Positions 19,436 to 26,487 of a DNA stretch of 50,891 nucleotides are shown one piece after another. A program made the position numbers and the translations under genes. The notes below the pieces were generated by a model that was not told the origin of the DNA, did no database searches, and saw only the letters and a program-made list of their open reading frames with translations. Numbering within the stretch: the stretch's first letter is position 1; each line of letters begins with the position of its first letter. This DNA is from Mycobacterium sp. 1465703.0. Lineage in GTDB: Bacteria; Actinomycetota; Actinomycetes; Mycobacteriales; Mycobacteriaceae. The DNA is taken from the NCBI RefSeq assembly GCF_001672975.1, contig NZ_LZKU01000071.1:1-50891 (forward strand), read 5' to 3'.

Positions 19436-19461
19436 GTTTACACAACATAGCTTGTAAAAAC
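19436..19461. promoter_or_regulatory. AT-rich imperfect dyad in the fdxA / DUF2249 divergent promoter
   Basis: GTTTACACAA and TTGTAAAAAC are inverted repeats (8 of 10 positions) around CATAGC, within a 56-bp spacer that is strikingly AT-rich for this genome. A shared operator for both directions is likely; the regulator at 18363 is the obvious candidate to bind it. Confidence 0.5.
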
Positions 19462-19483
19462 TAGGGCGAAGGTCGAAGACGCT

Positions 19484-19789
19484 ATGGCCGCCAACGAACT
19501 TGACATACGTCAGCTGCGCAAGCCGGACAAGCACCCGAGAATCTTCGCGAAATACGCCGCGCTGCAAGTCGGCGAATCGTTCGTCTTGGTCAACAACCAC
19601 GACCCCAAGCACTTGCACGGCGAATTCGAGGCTGATTACCCGGGCGGCTACGACTGGGAGTACCTCGACAAGGGTCCCACCGTCTGGCGAATCCGAATCG
19701 GTAAACTTAGCGACACCCCACCCCCGGTGCGCCGGGGCCTGGAGTTGCCTCTGAAGCCGGTGGAAAGCTCTGCGCGGCAGGAGGTCTGA
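19484..19789 (+). CDS. DUF2249 domain protein
   Basis: A 101-residue cytosolic protein that is almost entirely a DUF2249 domain: ELDIRQL, HPRIFAKYAALQVGESFVLV, NNHDPKHLHGEFEADYPGGY and PTVWRIRIGK match the family pattern. In other bacteria the domain often neighbours NO-detoxification and denitrification genes or is fused to hemerythrin or cupin domains; the molecular function is not settled. Its stop overlaps the methyltransferase start (TGATG). Confidence 0.85.
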   Translation: MAANELDIRQLRKPDKHPRIFAKYAALQVGESFVLVNNHDPKHLHGEFEADYPGGYDWEYLDKGPTVWRIRIGKLSDTPPPVRRGLELPLKPVESSARQEV

Positions 19790-20628
19790 TGCCAGGACAA
19801 CGACCAGGTTCCGAACGTCGACTGCCGTCGTCGAGCCGCGCCGACGACGCGGTTGCCGGCCATTGGCTGCTCGCGCGACTGGGCAAGCGGGTGCTTCGCC
19901 CCGGTGGTGTCGAGCTCACCCGCACCCTGCTGTCCCAGGCGCAGCTGAGCGGAGCCGACGTCGTCGAATTGGCGCCCGGCCTGGGCCGCACCGCCACCGA
20001 GATCGTGGCCCGCGGACCTCGGTCGTACGTGGGCGCCGAAGGCGACCCGGACGCGGCCAACGTGGTGCGCGGCGTGCTCAGCGATCTCGGCGCGCATAAT
20101 GCAGCCGTGCGGGTCGCGGATGCGGCGGCCACCGGATTACCGGATGCCAGCAGCGATGTCGTCATCGGCGAGGCGATGCTGAGCATGCAGGGCGATGCGG
20201 CCAAGCGGGCCATCGTCGCCGAGGCGGCGCGGGTGTTGCGGCCGGGCGGCCGCTACGCGATCCACGAACTGGCCCTCACTCCGGACAACGTGCCCGAGGA
20301 GATCAGCACCGACATCCGGCAGGCACTCGCCCGGGCGATCAAGGTGAACGCCCGCCCGTTGACCGTCGCGGAGTGGTCGAAGCTGCTCGCCGAGCATGGC
20401 TTGGTGGTCGATCGGGTCGCGACCGCACCGATGGCACTGTTGCAGCCGCGCCGGTTGGTCGCCGACGAAGGGTTCTTCGGTGCGCTGCGATTCGCCAGGA
20501 ACGTGGCCGTGCATCGGGACGCGCGTAAGCGGGTTCTGGCGATGCGCCGCACGTTCCGCAAACATCGCAAACAGTTGGCCGCCGTCGCCCTCGTCGCGCA
20601 TAAGCCGGCGGCATCCGGCAGCGCCTGA
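19789..20628 (+). CDS. Class I SAM-dependent methyltransferase
   Basis: A 279-residue protein with a Rossmann methyltransferase core. Motif I is VVELAPGLGRTATEI, the acidic residue after strand 2 is in GAEGDPDAA, and motif III/post I are in VVIGEAMLSMQ and RVLRPGGRYAIHEL. The substrate is unknown; the closest general group is UbiE-like. The basic C-terminal end (RKRVLAMRRTFRKHRKQ) is unusual and may contact nucleic acid or lipid. Coupled to DUF2249 by start/stop overlap. Confidence 0.85.
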   Translation: MPGQRPGSERRLPSSSRADDAVAGHWLLARLGKRVLRPGGVELTRTLLSQAQLSGADVVELAPGLGRTATEIVARGPRSYVGAEGDPDAANVVRGVLSDLGAHNAAVRVADAAATGLPDASSDVVIGEAMLSMQGDAAKRAIVAEAARVLRPGGRYAIHELALTPDNVPEEISTDIRQALARAIKVNARPLTVAEWSKLLAEHGLVVDRVATAPMALLQPRRLVADEGFFGALRFARNVAVHRDARKRVLAMRRTFRKHRKQLAAVALVAHKPAASGSA

Positions 20629-20772
20629 CAACCGCTGGGAGGCTTCGACCTTCGCCTTTGCGTCGCGGCCGACTTTGGCTCCGTTCCGCAATCTGTGCGT
20701 GACGGTTTAGTGACGCCCCCTGACGTAACTTGGCTGCGGCAGTTGCGGGGAGAACGAAGGAGCTTGCCGACT

Positions 20773-21012
20773 ATGGGTGTTACGCCACCGTTGCTGACGG
20801 AGTCCGACCTCGATGCGTTGGCTTCGGACTTCCTGCAGTCGCATTACCTCGGGGCCATTTACGCCGATTGGTCACCGGATCGGCGGCTGGACATGTTCTT
20901 GAGGCGGCGCGGCCTCGCCCGGGTGGCCAACGACGGCGACCTGTCCCACAACGTCTTAGAACGCATCATGACCCGCAGCCGCGCCTCGCTGACGCGGCGC
21001 CGAATTCAGTAG
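20773..21012 (+). CDS. Small protein of unknown function (79 aa)
   Basis: Starts at ATG 20773 with AAGGAG 11 bases upstream. The product has an acidic, Leu-rich first half (TESDLDALASDFLQSHYLG) and a very basic second half ending SRASLTRRRIQ, so a small adaptor or nucleic-acid binder is possible. No family recognised. It is followed after 18 bases by a 47-codon gene that overlaps a third small gene. The frame is open upstream, but the earlier start codons lack ribosome sites. Confidence 0.6.
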   Translation: MGVTPPLLTESDLDALASDFLQSHYLGAIYADWSPDRRLDMFLRRRGLARVANDGDLSHNVLERIMTRSRASLTRRRIQ

Positions 21013-21030
21013 GACCAGGTAGGCGATCCG

Positions 21031-21174
21031 ATGACAAAAGAGATGAAAAAAACGGGATTTCCCACGGCCGAAATGCCGACCAACACATTGGTACAGACGT
21101 ACTATTGTGCCCTAGAGCCGAACGTGGTGCCGGGATCGGACGAGTCGTTGGGGCTAGCGGGGAGGGGACGATGA
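21031..21174 (+). CDS. Very small protein of unknown function (47 aa)
   Basis: ATG 21031, with AGGTAGG about 10 bases upstream, opens a 47-codon frame reading MTKEMKKTGFPTAEM onward and ending GLAGRGR. Its TGA overlaps the ATG of the next small gene (ATGA), the coupling seen between genuine genes throughout this window. It is less GC-rich than its neighbours. No family recognised and no membrane segment. Alternatively it is a leader whose translation controls the 87-aa gene. Confidence 0.45.
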   Translation: MTKEMKKTGFPTAEMPTNTLVQTYYCALEPNVVPGSDESLGLAGRGR

Positions 21175-21434
21175 ATTCACCGAAATGGATGGTTCATTGG
21201 TCGCAACGCAGGCCTTCGGCCACCATCTACCAGTTGACCGACCGCCTCCACAACGGACACATCGCCCGGGTACCCGCACATCAGATCACGGCGACGCTAT
21301 CGGCCTGGCTGGCCGACCTGGGCGCCAACAGCCCGTTGGTCGACGAACTCGAGCGCGCCGTGTGCGGTGGCGACTGGGCGGCCGCGCATGCGCTGAGTGA
21401 ATGCTTGTCGATCGAGATCGCGGTTGCCGACTAA
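21171..21434 (+). CDS. Small protein of unknown function (87 aa)
   Basis: ATG 21171 is preceded by a strong GGAGGGG site four bases away. The 87-residue product begins MNSPKWMVHWSQRRPSATIY and has an amphipathic helical middle (LSAWLADLGANSPLVDELER) and an acidic end. It looks like a compact globular protein with no membrane part. Last of the three small genes between the methyltransferase and the TetR regulator. No function can be assigned. Confidence 0.7.
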   Translation: MNSPKWMVHWSQRRPSATIYQLTDRLHNGHIARVPAHQITATLSAWLADLGANSPLVDELERAVCGGDWAAAHALSECLSIEIAVAD

Positions 21435-21484
21435 GAAGTCGCCAGCAAAGCACGGTTCTTAATCGACATTATTGCTGGTTTTCA

Positions 21485-21520
21485 TCAACAGTTTTGTTGA
21501 CGTATATCGACGTGCCCAAC
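21485..21520. promoter_or_regulatory. Candidate operator of the EthR-like regulator
   Basis: TCAACA (21485-21490) and TGTTGA (21495-21500) form a perfect inverted repeat, continued by CGTATATCGACG. Repeated GTTGA and TCGAC half-sites occur within 50 bases of the GTG start, including TCGACATT near 21464. Autoregulation by EthR-type proteins at clustered sites of this kind is known, so this is the likely operator. Confidence 0.45.
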
Positions 21521-21530
21521 AGTAACGGGC

Positions 21531-22178
21531 GTGTCCGACTTCCCGACACAAACGAAGTATCCGCAGGCCTCGCGGGGCCGCCGCGCGTCGCAGCACGCCG
21601 GTGACGACCGCGAGCAAGCGATACTGGCCACCGCCGAGCGGCTACTGCAGGAAAGGCCGCTGGCCGACTTTTCCGTCGACGACTTAGCAAAAGGCGCCGG
21701 AATATCGCGACCCACCTTCTACTTCTATTTCCGGTCGAAAAACGCGGTGCTGTTGTCGCTGCTCGATCAGATGAACAGCAAGGCGCAAGCGGCACTGGGA
21801 GCGCTCGACGTCGTCTCCAGCGGTGACCCCGAGGCGATCTGGCGGGCGCGCATCGAATCGTTCTTCGAGGTGTCCGGATCGCACCGGGCGGTCGCCGTCG
21901 CGGGCGCGGCGGCCACAGCGACCAACCCCGAGGCGCGCCAGTTGTGGTCGGCGCTGATGAGCAAGTGGATCTCCTACACGACCATCGCGATCAAGTCCGA
22001 GCAAGGTCGCGGTGCCGCCCCCGACACCATCCCGGCCGCGGAGCTGTCCGTGGCGCTCAACATGTTGAGCGAGCGGATGATGGCCGCCACGTTCGCCGCC
22101 GAGGACCAGGCGATTCCCGAAGACCGGGTAATCGACACGCTGCTGCACATCTGGCTGGCCAGCATTTACCTGCGCTAA
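21531..22178 (+). CDS. EthR-like TetR family transcription regulator
   Basis: A 215-residue TetR regulator closely resembling EthR of M. tuberculosis. The DNA-binding domain reads FSVDDLAKGAGISRPTFYFYF, and ligand-domain positions ESFFEVSGSH and SIYLR at the end match EthR-like proteins. EthR represses the Baeyer-Villiger monooxygenase gene ethA, but no monooxygenase is adjacent here, so this may be a paralog. GTG start at 21531. Its TAA overlaps the pcaB stop codon on the other strand. Confidence 0.85.
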   Translation: MSDFPTQTKYPQASRGRRASQHAGDDREQAILATAERLLQERPLADFSVDDLAKGAGISRPTFYFYFRSKNAVLLSLLDQMNSKAQAALGALDVVSSGDPEAIWRARIESFFEVSGSHRAVAVAGAAATATNPEARQLWSALMSKWISYTTIAIKSEQGRGAAPDTIPAAELSVALNMLSERMMAATFAAEDQAIPEDRVIDTLLHIWLASIYLR

Positions 22179-23395
22179 CCCAGCGCCCGCGCAGCACGGG
22201 TCAGGCTCTCGTCGACCAATCGGTCGACGGCGCCGAAGTAGGTCGACGACGGCTCTTTGCCCACCAAGTCGGCTATCGCCCGCTGTTCACCCAACACGTC
22301 TGCAGCATCCAGGTTTTCGGCCATACGTTGCGTGTGTACGGTCAAGCCGGACAGTAACTCCCCGCTTTGAGATGCCGCGACGACGGTGCGCCGGCCGAGC
22401 GTGCGCAGGGTGTCCCATTCGGCATGCCATGCCCCGTCCGGGCGCTCGTCGTTGGCCAGTGCCGCCGCGGTGTGCAGCGTCGCGGCCAATGGCGGTGCCG
22501 CGATGGCGGCGCGACGCAGCAGGATTGAGAGCACCGGATTTCGCTTATGCGGCATCGATGACGAGCCGCCGCGCTCCCCGGTTGTCGGCTCGCTGAGTTC
22601 GGCGATCTCCGGGCGGGCCAGCGTGACGATGTCGGAGGCGATGCGACCCCAGCAGTCGGTGCAGCTCACGAAGGCGTCGGCGGCCGCGGTGATGGGTGCG
22701 CGGGCGGTGTGCCACGCGGGCCGGTCATGCAAGCCCAAAGTGGTTGCGGCGCTGTGGACTAGCTGAGCCGAGACTGCGGCCGGGTCGGTGGAGCCGGTGA
22801 GCAATGCCGCCAACTCCGTGGTGGCGGCCAGTGTCCCGGCGGCGCCGCCGATCTGGATGGGCGTGACCAGCGCGGCCACCCGCTCGAATGCGTCCACGAC
22901 GCCGTCCAGCCAGCCGGCGGCCTTGACGCCGAACGTGGTGGGCGCGGCGTGCTGGGTGAGGGTGCGGGCCAGCATGGGCGTGGCCCGGTGCCGGGCGGCG
23001 AGTTCGGACAGTGTGGAAATCTGCTGTCGCAGCTGTGTTTTCAGGTTATCGGCGACGGCGCGCACGGCCTGCATCAGCCCGGTGTCCAAGACGTCTTGGC
23101 TGGTGAGTCCGCGATGGATCCACGGGGCGATGCCCGGTTCGGCCCGCCGGCGCAGCAGTTTCACCAGGGGAATGACCGGGTTTCCGCCGTCTTCGGCACT
23201 GACCGCCAGCGCCTCACAATCGTTGAGCGTGATCGATTTCGACAGATCCACCGCGGCGCATTCGGCCGGAGCAATGCCGGCAGCCACCAGCGCGCTCAGC
23301 CACGCGGATTCCACCGCGACCATCGATGCCAGCAGCGCCCGATCGCTCAGGTGCTCACCGGCGCGGTGGTCTCCGGGCCACAACAGGTTGGTCAT
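22175..23395 (-). CDS. pcaB: 3-carboxy-cis,cis-muconate cycloisomerase
   Basis: Member of the fumarase/aspartase superfamily, 406 residues, somewhat shorter than many PcaB proteins (~450). The signature GERGGSSSMPHKRNPV is intact, as are HRGLTSQDVLDTGL and LARTLTQHAAPTTFG. It converts 3-carboxymuconate, the product of PcaHG, to 4-carboxymuconolactone. ATGA overlap with pcaG places it third in pcaHGB. No pcaC, pcaD or later pathway gene follows in the window, so the lower pathway must be encoded elsewhere. Confidence 0.92.
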   Translation of the reverse strand: MTNLLWPGDHRAGEHLSDRALLASMVAVESAWLSALVAAGIAPAECAAVDLSKSITLNDCEALAVSAEDGGNPVIPLVKLLRRRAEPGIAPWIHRGLTSQDVLDTGLMQAVRAVADNLKTQLRQQISTLSELAARHRATPMLARTLTQHAAPTTFGVKAAGWLDGVVDAFERVAALVTPIQIGGAAGTLAATTELAALLTGSTDPAAVSAQLVHSAATTLGLHDRPAWHTARAPITAAADAFVSCTDCWGRIASDIVTLARPEIAELSEPTTGERGGSSSMPHKRNPVLSILLRRAAIAAPPLAATLHTAAALANDERPDGAWHAEWDTLRTLGRRTVVAASQSGELLSGLTVHTQRMAENLDAADVLGEQRAIADLVGKEPSSTYFGAVDRLVDESLTRAARALG

Positions 23396-23952
23396 CGTGC
23401 GACGTCCCGGTACTCCAAGAACACGGTTTCGGCCGGCCCCTGCAGATGGATGTCGAAACGGTAAGCGGTGCCGTCATTTTCGGTGACGCAGAACAATGTG
23501 TGCGAGCGCTCGGCGTCGAGCGCCGCCAGCAGCGGGTCGGCATGCGGATCGCCGCCGGGCAGGTAGGCGCGGGTGAAAAGCCGGTTTAGCAGGCCGCGGG
23601 CGAACACGGTGAGCGCGAAGAACGGTGGACGCCCGGCGAGTACCGTACCGGGCGTCAATGTGGTGAAGGCGTAGTCTCCGGCGGCGTCGGTCGCGCAACG
23701 GCCCCACCCGGTGAACGCGGGGTCACGGCGCAGCGAACCGGCTTGTTGTGGAATCCTTCCCGCGCTGTCGGGTTGCCACAGTTCCACCAGTGCGTCCGGG
23801 ACGGCGACACCGGCGCCGTCGTACACGGTGCCGTGCAGTCGGATGGCCTGCGGATGGCCGTCGTCGACCAACGTGTTGTCGCCGGGATACGGCAATCCCA
23901 GGTCGAGGAAGGGCCCGACCGTTTGTGCTGGCGTGCAAGCAGATTCAGTCAT
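23392..23952 (-). CDS. pcaG: Protocatechuate 3,4-dioxygenase alpha subunit
   Basis: A 186-residue intradiol dioxygenase subunit beginning MTESACTPAQTVGPF with the typical PSQTVGP-like element, then IRLHGTVYDGAGVAVPDALVELWQPDSAGR and the C-terminal YRFDIHLQG. In the alpha subunit iron ligands are not conserved, and here too the paired His site is missing, as expected. ATG 23952 (8-base overlap with pcaH) is preferred over GTG two codons earlier. Works with PcaH as a heteromer in the cytosol. Confidence 0.94.
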   Translation of the reverse strand: MTESACTPAQTVGPFLDLGLPYPGDNTLVDDGHPQAIRLHGTVYDGAGVAVPDALVELWQPDSAGRIPQQAGSLRRDPAFTGWGRCATDAAGDYAFTTLTPGTVLAGRPPFFALTVFARGLLNRLFTRAYLPGGDPHADPLLAALDAERSHTLFCVTENDGTAYRFDIHLQGPAETVFLEYRDVAR

Positions 23953-24703
23953 GCTCACCTTCGGTCGGGGTCCGGCCGCGACCGGCCAACACGATGTCCC
24001 ACCGGTAGCCGGTCGCGTATTGCGGTTCGGTGAGGTCGTGGTCGTAGCGGGCGATCAGCCGTTGCCGCGCGGCGGGATCGAGGATGGACTGGAAGATCGG
24101 ATCGAGCTCGAACATCGGGTCGCCCGGGAAGTACATCTGGGTGACCAGGCGCTGGGTGAAAGCTGTTCCGAAGAGCGAGAAATGGATGTGCGCAGGGCGC
24201 CACGCGTTGTGGTGGTTTTGCCACGGATAGGGGCCGGGCTTGATGGTCCGGAAACGGTAGCTGCCGTCCGGCCCGGTCAGACAGCGGCCCGCGCCGGTGA
24301 AGTTCGGGTCCAGTGGTGCGGGGTGCTGGTCGCGCTGGTGGCGGTAACGACCGGCCGCATTGGCTTGCCAGATCTCGACCAACTGGCCCGCCACTGGCCG
24401 GCCGGCTTGGTCGAGGACGCGACCGGCGATGACGACGCGCTCCCCGATCGGCTCACCGGGGTGACCGGCCGTCAGGTCGGCGTCGAGCGGGTCGACGTCT
24501 TGCCGGCCGAAGCACGGGGCCCAGCGTTCGACGCCCTCGGGATCGACGAGCACCAGCGGTCGCTTCGGGTGGCGCAACCTCGTGCTGCGGTACGGTGGAT
24601 AGTCCAGCCGCGGCTGCCCGCCTTGCCCGACGGGGTATTGCGCTGCGATGCGGGCGATCTCCGCCGTGATGTCACCCTGAGAAGCGAGACACTCGGGCTT
24701 CAT
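23945..24703 (-). CDS. pcaH: Protocatechuate 3,4-dioxygenase beta subunit
   Basis: A 252-residue catalytic subunit with non-heme Fe(III). Tyr120, Tyr159, His172 and His174 show exactly the spacing of the four iron ligands known in Pseudomonas PcaH, with Arg169 beside them (AWRPAHIHFS). It opens protocatechuate between the two hydroxyls to give 3-carboxy-cis,cis-muconate. ATG 24703 is the first start outside the upstream hemerythrin gene; earlier in-frame codons are shadow. First gene of pcaHGB; the 61-base gap to the hemerythrin stop is short, so read-through from that operon is possible. Confidence 0.95.
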   Translation of the reverse strand: MKPECLASQGDITAEIARIAAQYPVGQGGQPRLDYPPYRSTRLRHPKRPLVLVDPEGVERWAPCFGRQDVDPLDADLTAGHPGEPIGERVVIAGRVLDQAGRPVAGQLVEIWQANAAGRYRHQRDQHPAPLDPNFTGAGRCLTGPDGSYRFRTIKPGPYPWQNHHNAWRPAHIHFSLFGTAFTQRLVTQMYFPGDPMFELDPIFQSILDPAARQRLIARYDHDLTEPQYATGYRWDIVLAGRGRTPTEGEHD

Positions 24704-24764
24704 GAGCCGTGACGCTACTCCCGGTGGCCCGCCGAATCCCGCAAGCGGGCGGTGTCGTCGGCTG

Positions 24765-25250
24765 CTACAGGGCGCGCACCAATGCCGCGCGGCCCTTGGT
24801 TCGCAGGCGGTGGATGGCCGAGCCGCGGTACTGCTCGATCTTGGCGGCCATCTTGTTGCCCAGCTCTTCGATCTCCGCATCGGTGATCTTCACTTCCGGC
24901 GGCGCCGGGATCATGTCGCGTTCCTCTTCGTCGGCGTGGGCCTCCAGCACGGTTTTGAAGGAATTCCACTCGTCCTCGTAACCGGGCGCGCTCTGCGGGG
25001 TCTTGAGCAGCACGGAAAGCTGGTCGACCACCTGACGATGCTCGGCATGGGCGACCGCGATCAGCTTGCTGGCATCTTTGAGCGCCGGGTAGTACAGGTC
25101 GTCCTCGATGCGGAAATGAATGTCCAGCTCGATCAGCAGATCGTCGAAAAGGGCATGCCGCTCTTCGGAATTCACCGGCGCCTCGCTGATCTTGCGGCCG
25201 AGGCCCTTGATCACGATGTGGTGCTCTTTGAGCACGTCATAGGCGTTCAA
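24765..25250 (-). CDS. Hemerythrin-like HHE protein (Rv2633c ortholog)
   Basis: A 161-residue four-helix hemerythrin-like protein with metal-ligand motifs LKEHHIVI, LDIHFRIEDDLYYP, HAEHRQVVDQ and EAHADEEERDMI. It is very similar to M. tuberculosis Rv2633c, described as a macrophage/acid-induced di-iron protein with catalase activity, so removal of peroxide or binding of O2/NO is likely. It overlaps the stop of the Rieske-type gene upstream (ATGA), forming a two-gene operon. Confidence 0.9.
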   Translation of the reverse strand: MNAYDVLKEHHIVIKGLGRKISEAPVNSEERHALFDDLLIELDIHFRIEDDLYYPALKDASKLIAVAHAEHRQVVDQLSVLLKTPQSAPGYEDEWNSFKTVLEAHADEEERDMIPAPPEVKITDAEIEELGNKMAAKIEQYRGSAIHRLRTKGRAALVRAL

Positions 25251-26215
25251 TTGGCTTCTCCTTTTGCGATTCCTACCGCGCCGCCGGGAGCGTGCTGCGC
25301 GCCGCGGACTTCGACCACTCCGTCGACCAGTCGCGCCTCATAGCACGGCAGCGGCGCTGCTGCCGGCCCGCGGACAACTTCCCCGGATTCGGCCGCGAAC
25401 CATGAACCGTGCCAGGGGCATACCAGCCGGCCCCGGTCCAGCCAGCCGTCGGCCATCGGCGCGGCCAGGTGCGGACAGAATTCCCCGTACGCCGCGACCT
25501 CGCCCGGTTTGGTCTGGCAGACCACCAGGCCCACTCCGTCGACCTCGACCCGTACCGGTTTGCCGTTCAGCGAACTCGCCGGCAGCACCGGCGTCCAGGT
25601 GGAGGTGCGCAGCCGCGGACCGGACTGATCGATGCCGATCCCGGACTCGAACACCAGCGCCCCACCGAGATAGCTGCCGGCGACGGTGATGCCGTAGCCC
25701 AGGGCGGTGAGCACGATGCCGCGACCGTGCCGGCCCTTGCGCCGGTCCCACCACGACTGCATGTACAGCGCGGTCGCCAGCACGTTCACCAGGCCGTGCA
25801 CCGCGCCGACCCGTCGGTCTTCCTGGTGGGTGTGCTGCCAGTCGGTGACGCCGGTGACGGCCGAGCCGATGCTGGCCAGGATGCCTACCCCGAGTGCCCG
25901 GCAGGCAAATCGCGATGCGTCGATGACTTCGGTCGGGGGTTGTCCGGGCAGCACGCTCAACGCGTCGAGCGCCACCGTGGTGCCCAGGGCGCCACTGGTC
26001 AGTGACGCCAGCGGTGGATGCACCGGGTGCCCGAGCCAGACCCCGTTGAGCGCGTTGGTGACGGTGTTGCGGGCGCCGCCCAGCCCGTTGTAGGCGAAGC
26101 TGAGCAGGTGTTCGAACCGATAGCTCGGTCGATCAATCCATTCCTGGCGTCCGATAGCGGCCACAATCTTCGATCCGACCTGCTGCAATCGACCCCCTCG
26201 TGGCCGACTCACCAT
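25247..26215 (-). CDS. DUF2231 membrane protein fused to a Rieske [2Fe-2S] domain
   Basis: A 322-residue fusion. Residues ~60-215 are a DUF2231 membrane domain with four or so helices and the motif LGHPVHPPLASLT; residues ~220-310 are a Rieske domain with CPHLAAP and CPWHGSW as cluster ligands. This is a membrane-attached electron-transfer protein, topology putting the Rieske domain probably in the cytoplasm. Coupled to the hemerythrin gene by ATGA overlap, suggesting it passes electrons to the di-iron protein or shares its oxidative-stress role. That pairing is inference. Confidence 0.88.
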   Translation of the reverse strand: MVSRPRGGRLQQVGSKIVAAIGRQEWIDRPSYRFEHLLSFAYNGLGGARNTVTNALNGVWLGHPVHPPLASLTSGALGTTVALDALSVLPGQPPTEVIDASRFACRALGVGILASIGSAVTGVTDWQHTHQEDRRVGAVHGLVNVLATALYMQSWWDRRKGRHGRGIVLTALGYGITVAGSYLGGALVFESGIGIDQSGPRLRTSTWTPVLPASSLNGKPVRVEVDGVGLVVCQTKPGEVAAYGEFCPHLAAPMADGWLDRGRLVCPWHGSWFAAESGEVVRGPAAAPLPCYEARLVDGVVEVRGAQHAPGGAVGIAKGEAN

Positions 26216-26238
26216 GACACCAGTCCTTCCTCAGATCA

Positions 26239-26263
26239 GCGGAAAACGGCGGCTATTTTCCGC
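26239..26263. promoter_or_regulatory. Perfect inverted repeat upstream of the Rieske/hemerythrin operon
   Basis: GCGGAAAA and TTTTCCGC are perfect 8-bp arms around a 9-nt spacer, 24 bases upstream of the minus-strand start at 26215. Position suits an operator overlapping the promoter, or a hairpin in the 5' leader. Confidence 0.45.
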
Positions 26264-26385
26264 AAAACCGGCCGATTACCCCTTGTTTACTTCGCGCTCA
26301 CCATCGCGGAGTGGCTGTCGTGACCCACCGTAGCCGCGGGCTTCCAGCAATTAATTGCGTGCCACCTGTGAGTTAGCACCGAGCA

Positions 26386-26476
26386 TTCTTGTAGAAGCCT
26401 GGCGGCTCGGTTGCTTGGTGATTGACCGACGGCGAAGACTGCGGGATTCTACTGAGCGGAGGGTATTTCTGTAGAA
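26386..26476. promoter_or_regulatory. Promoter region of the dioxygenase operon with two TTCT-AGAA dyads
   Basis: TTCT-TGT-AGAA (26386-26396) and TTCT-GT-AGAA (26467-26476) are near-identical dyads flanking TTGACC (26422-26427), a plausible -35 element with a weak -10 (GATTCT) 17 bases later. The second dyad adjoins the ribosome site. They are candidate sites for the IclR regulator at 30143. Confidence 0.4.
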
Positions 26477-26487
26477 CAGAGGAGTTC

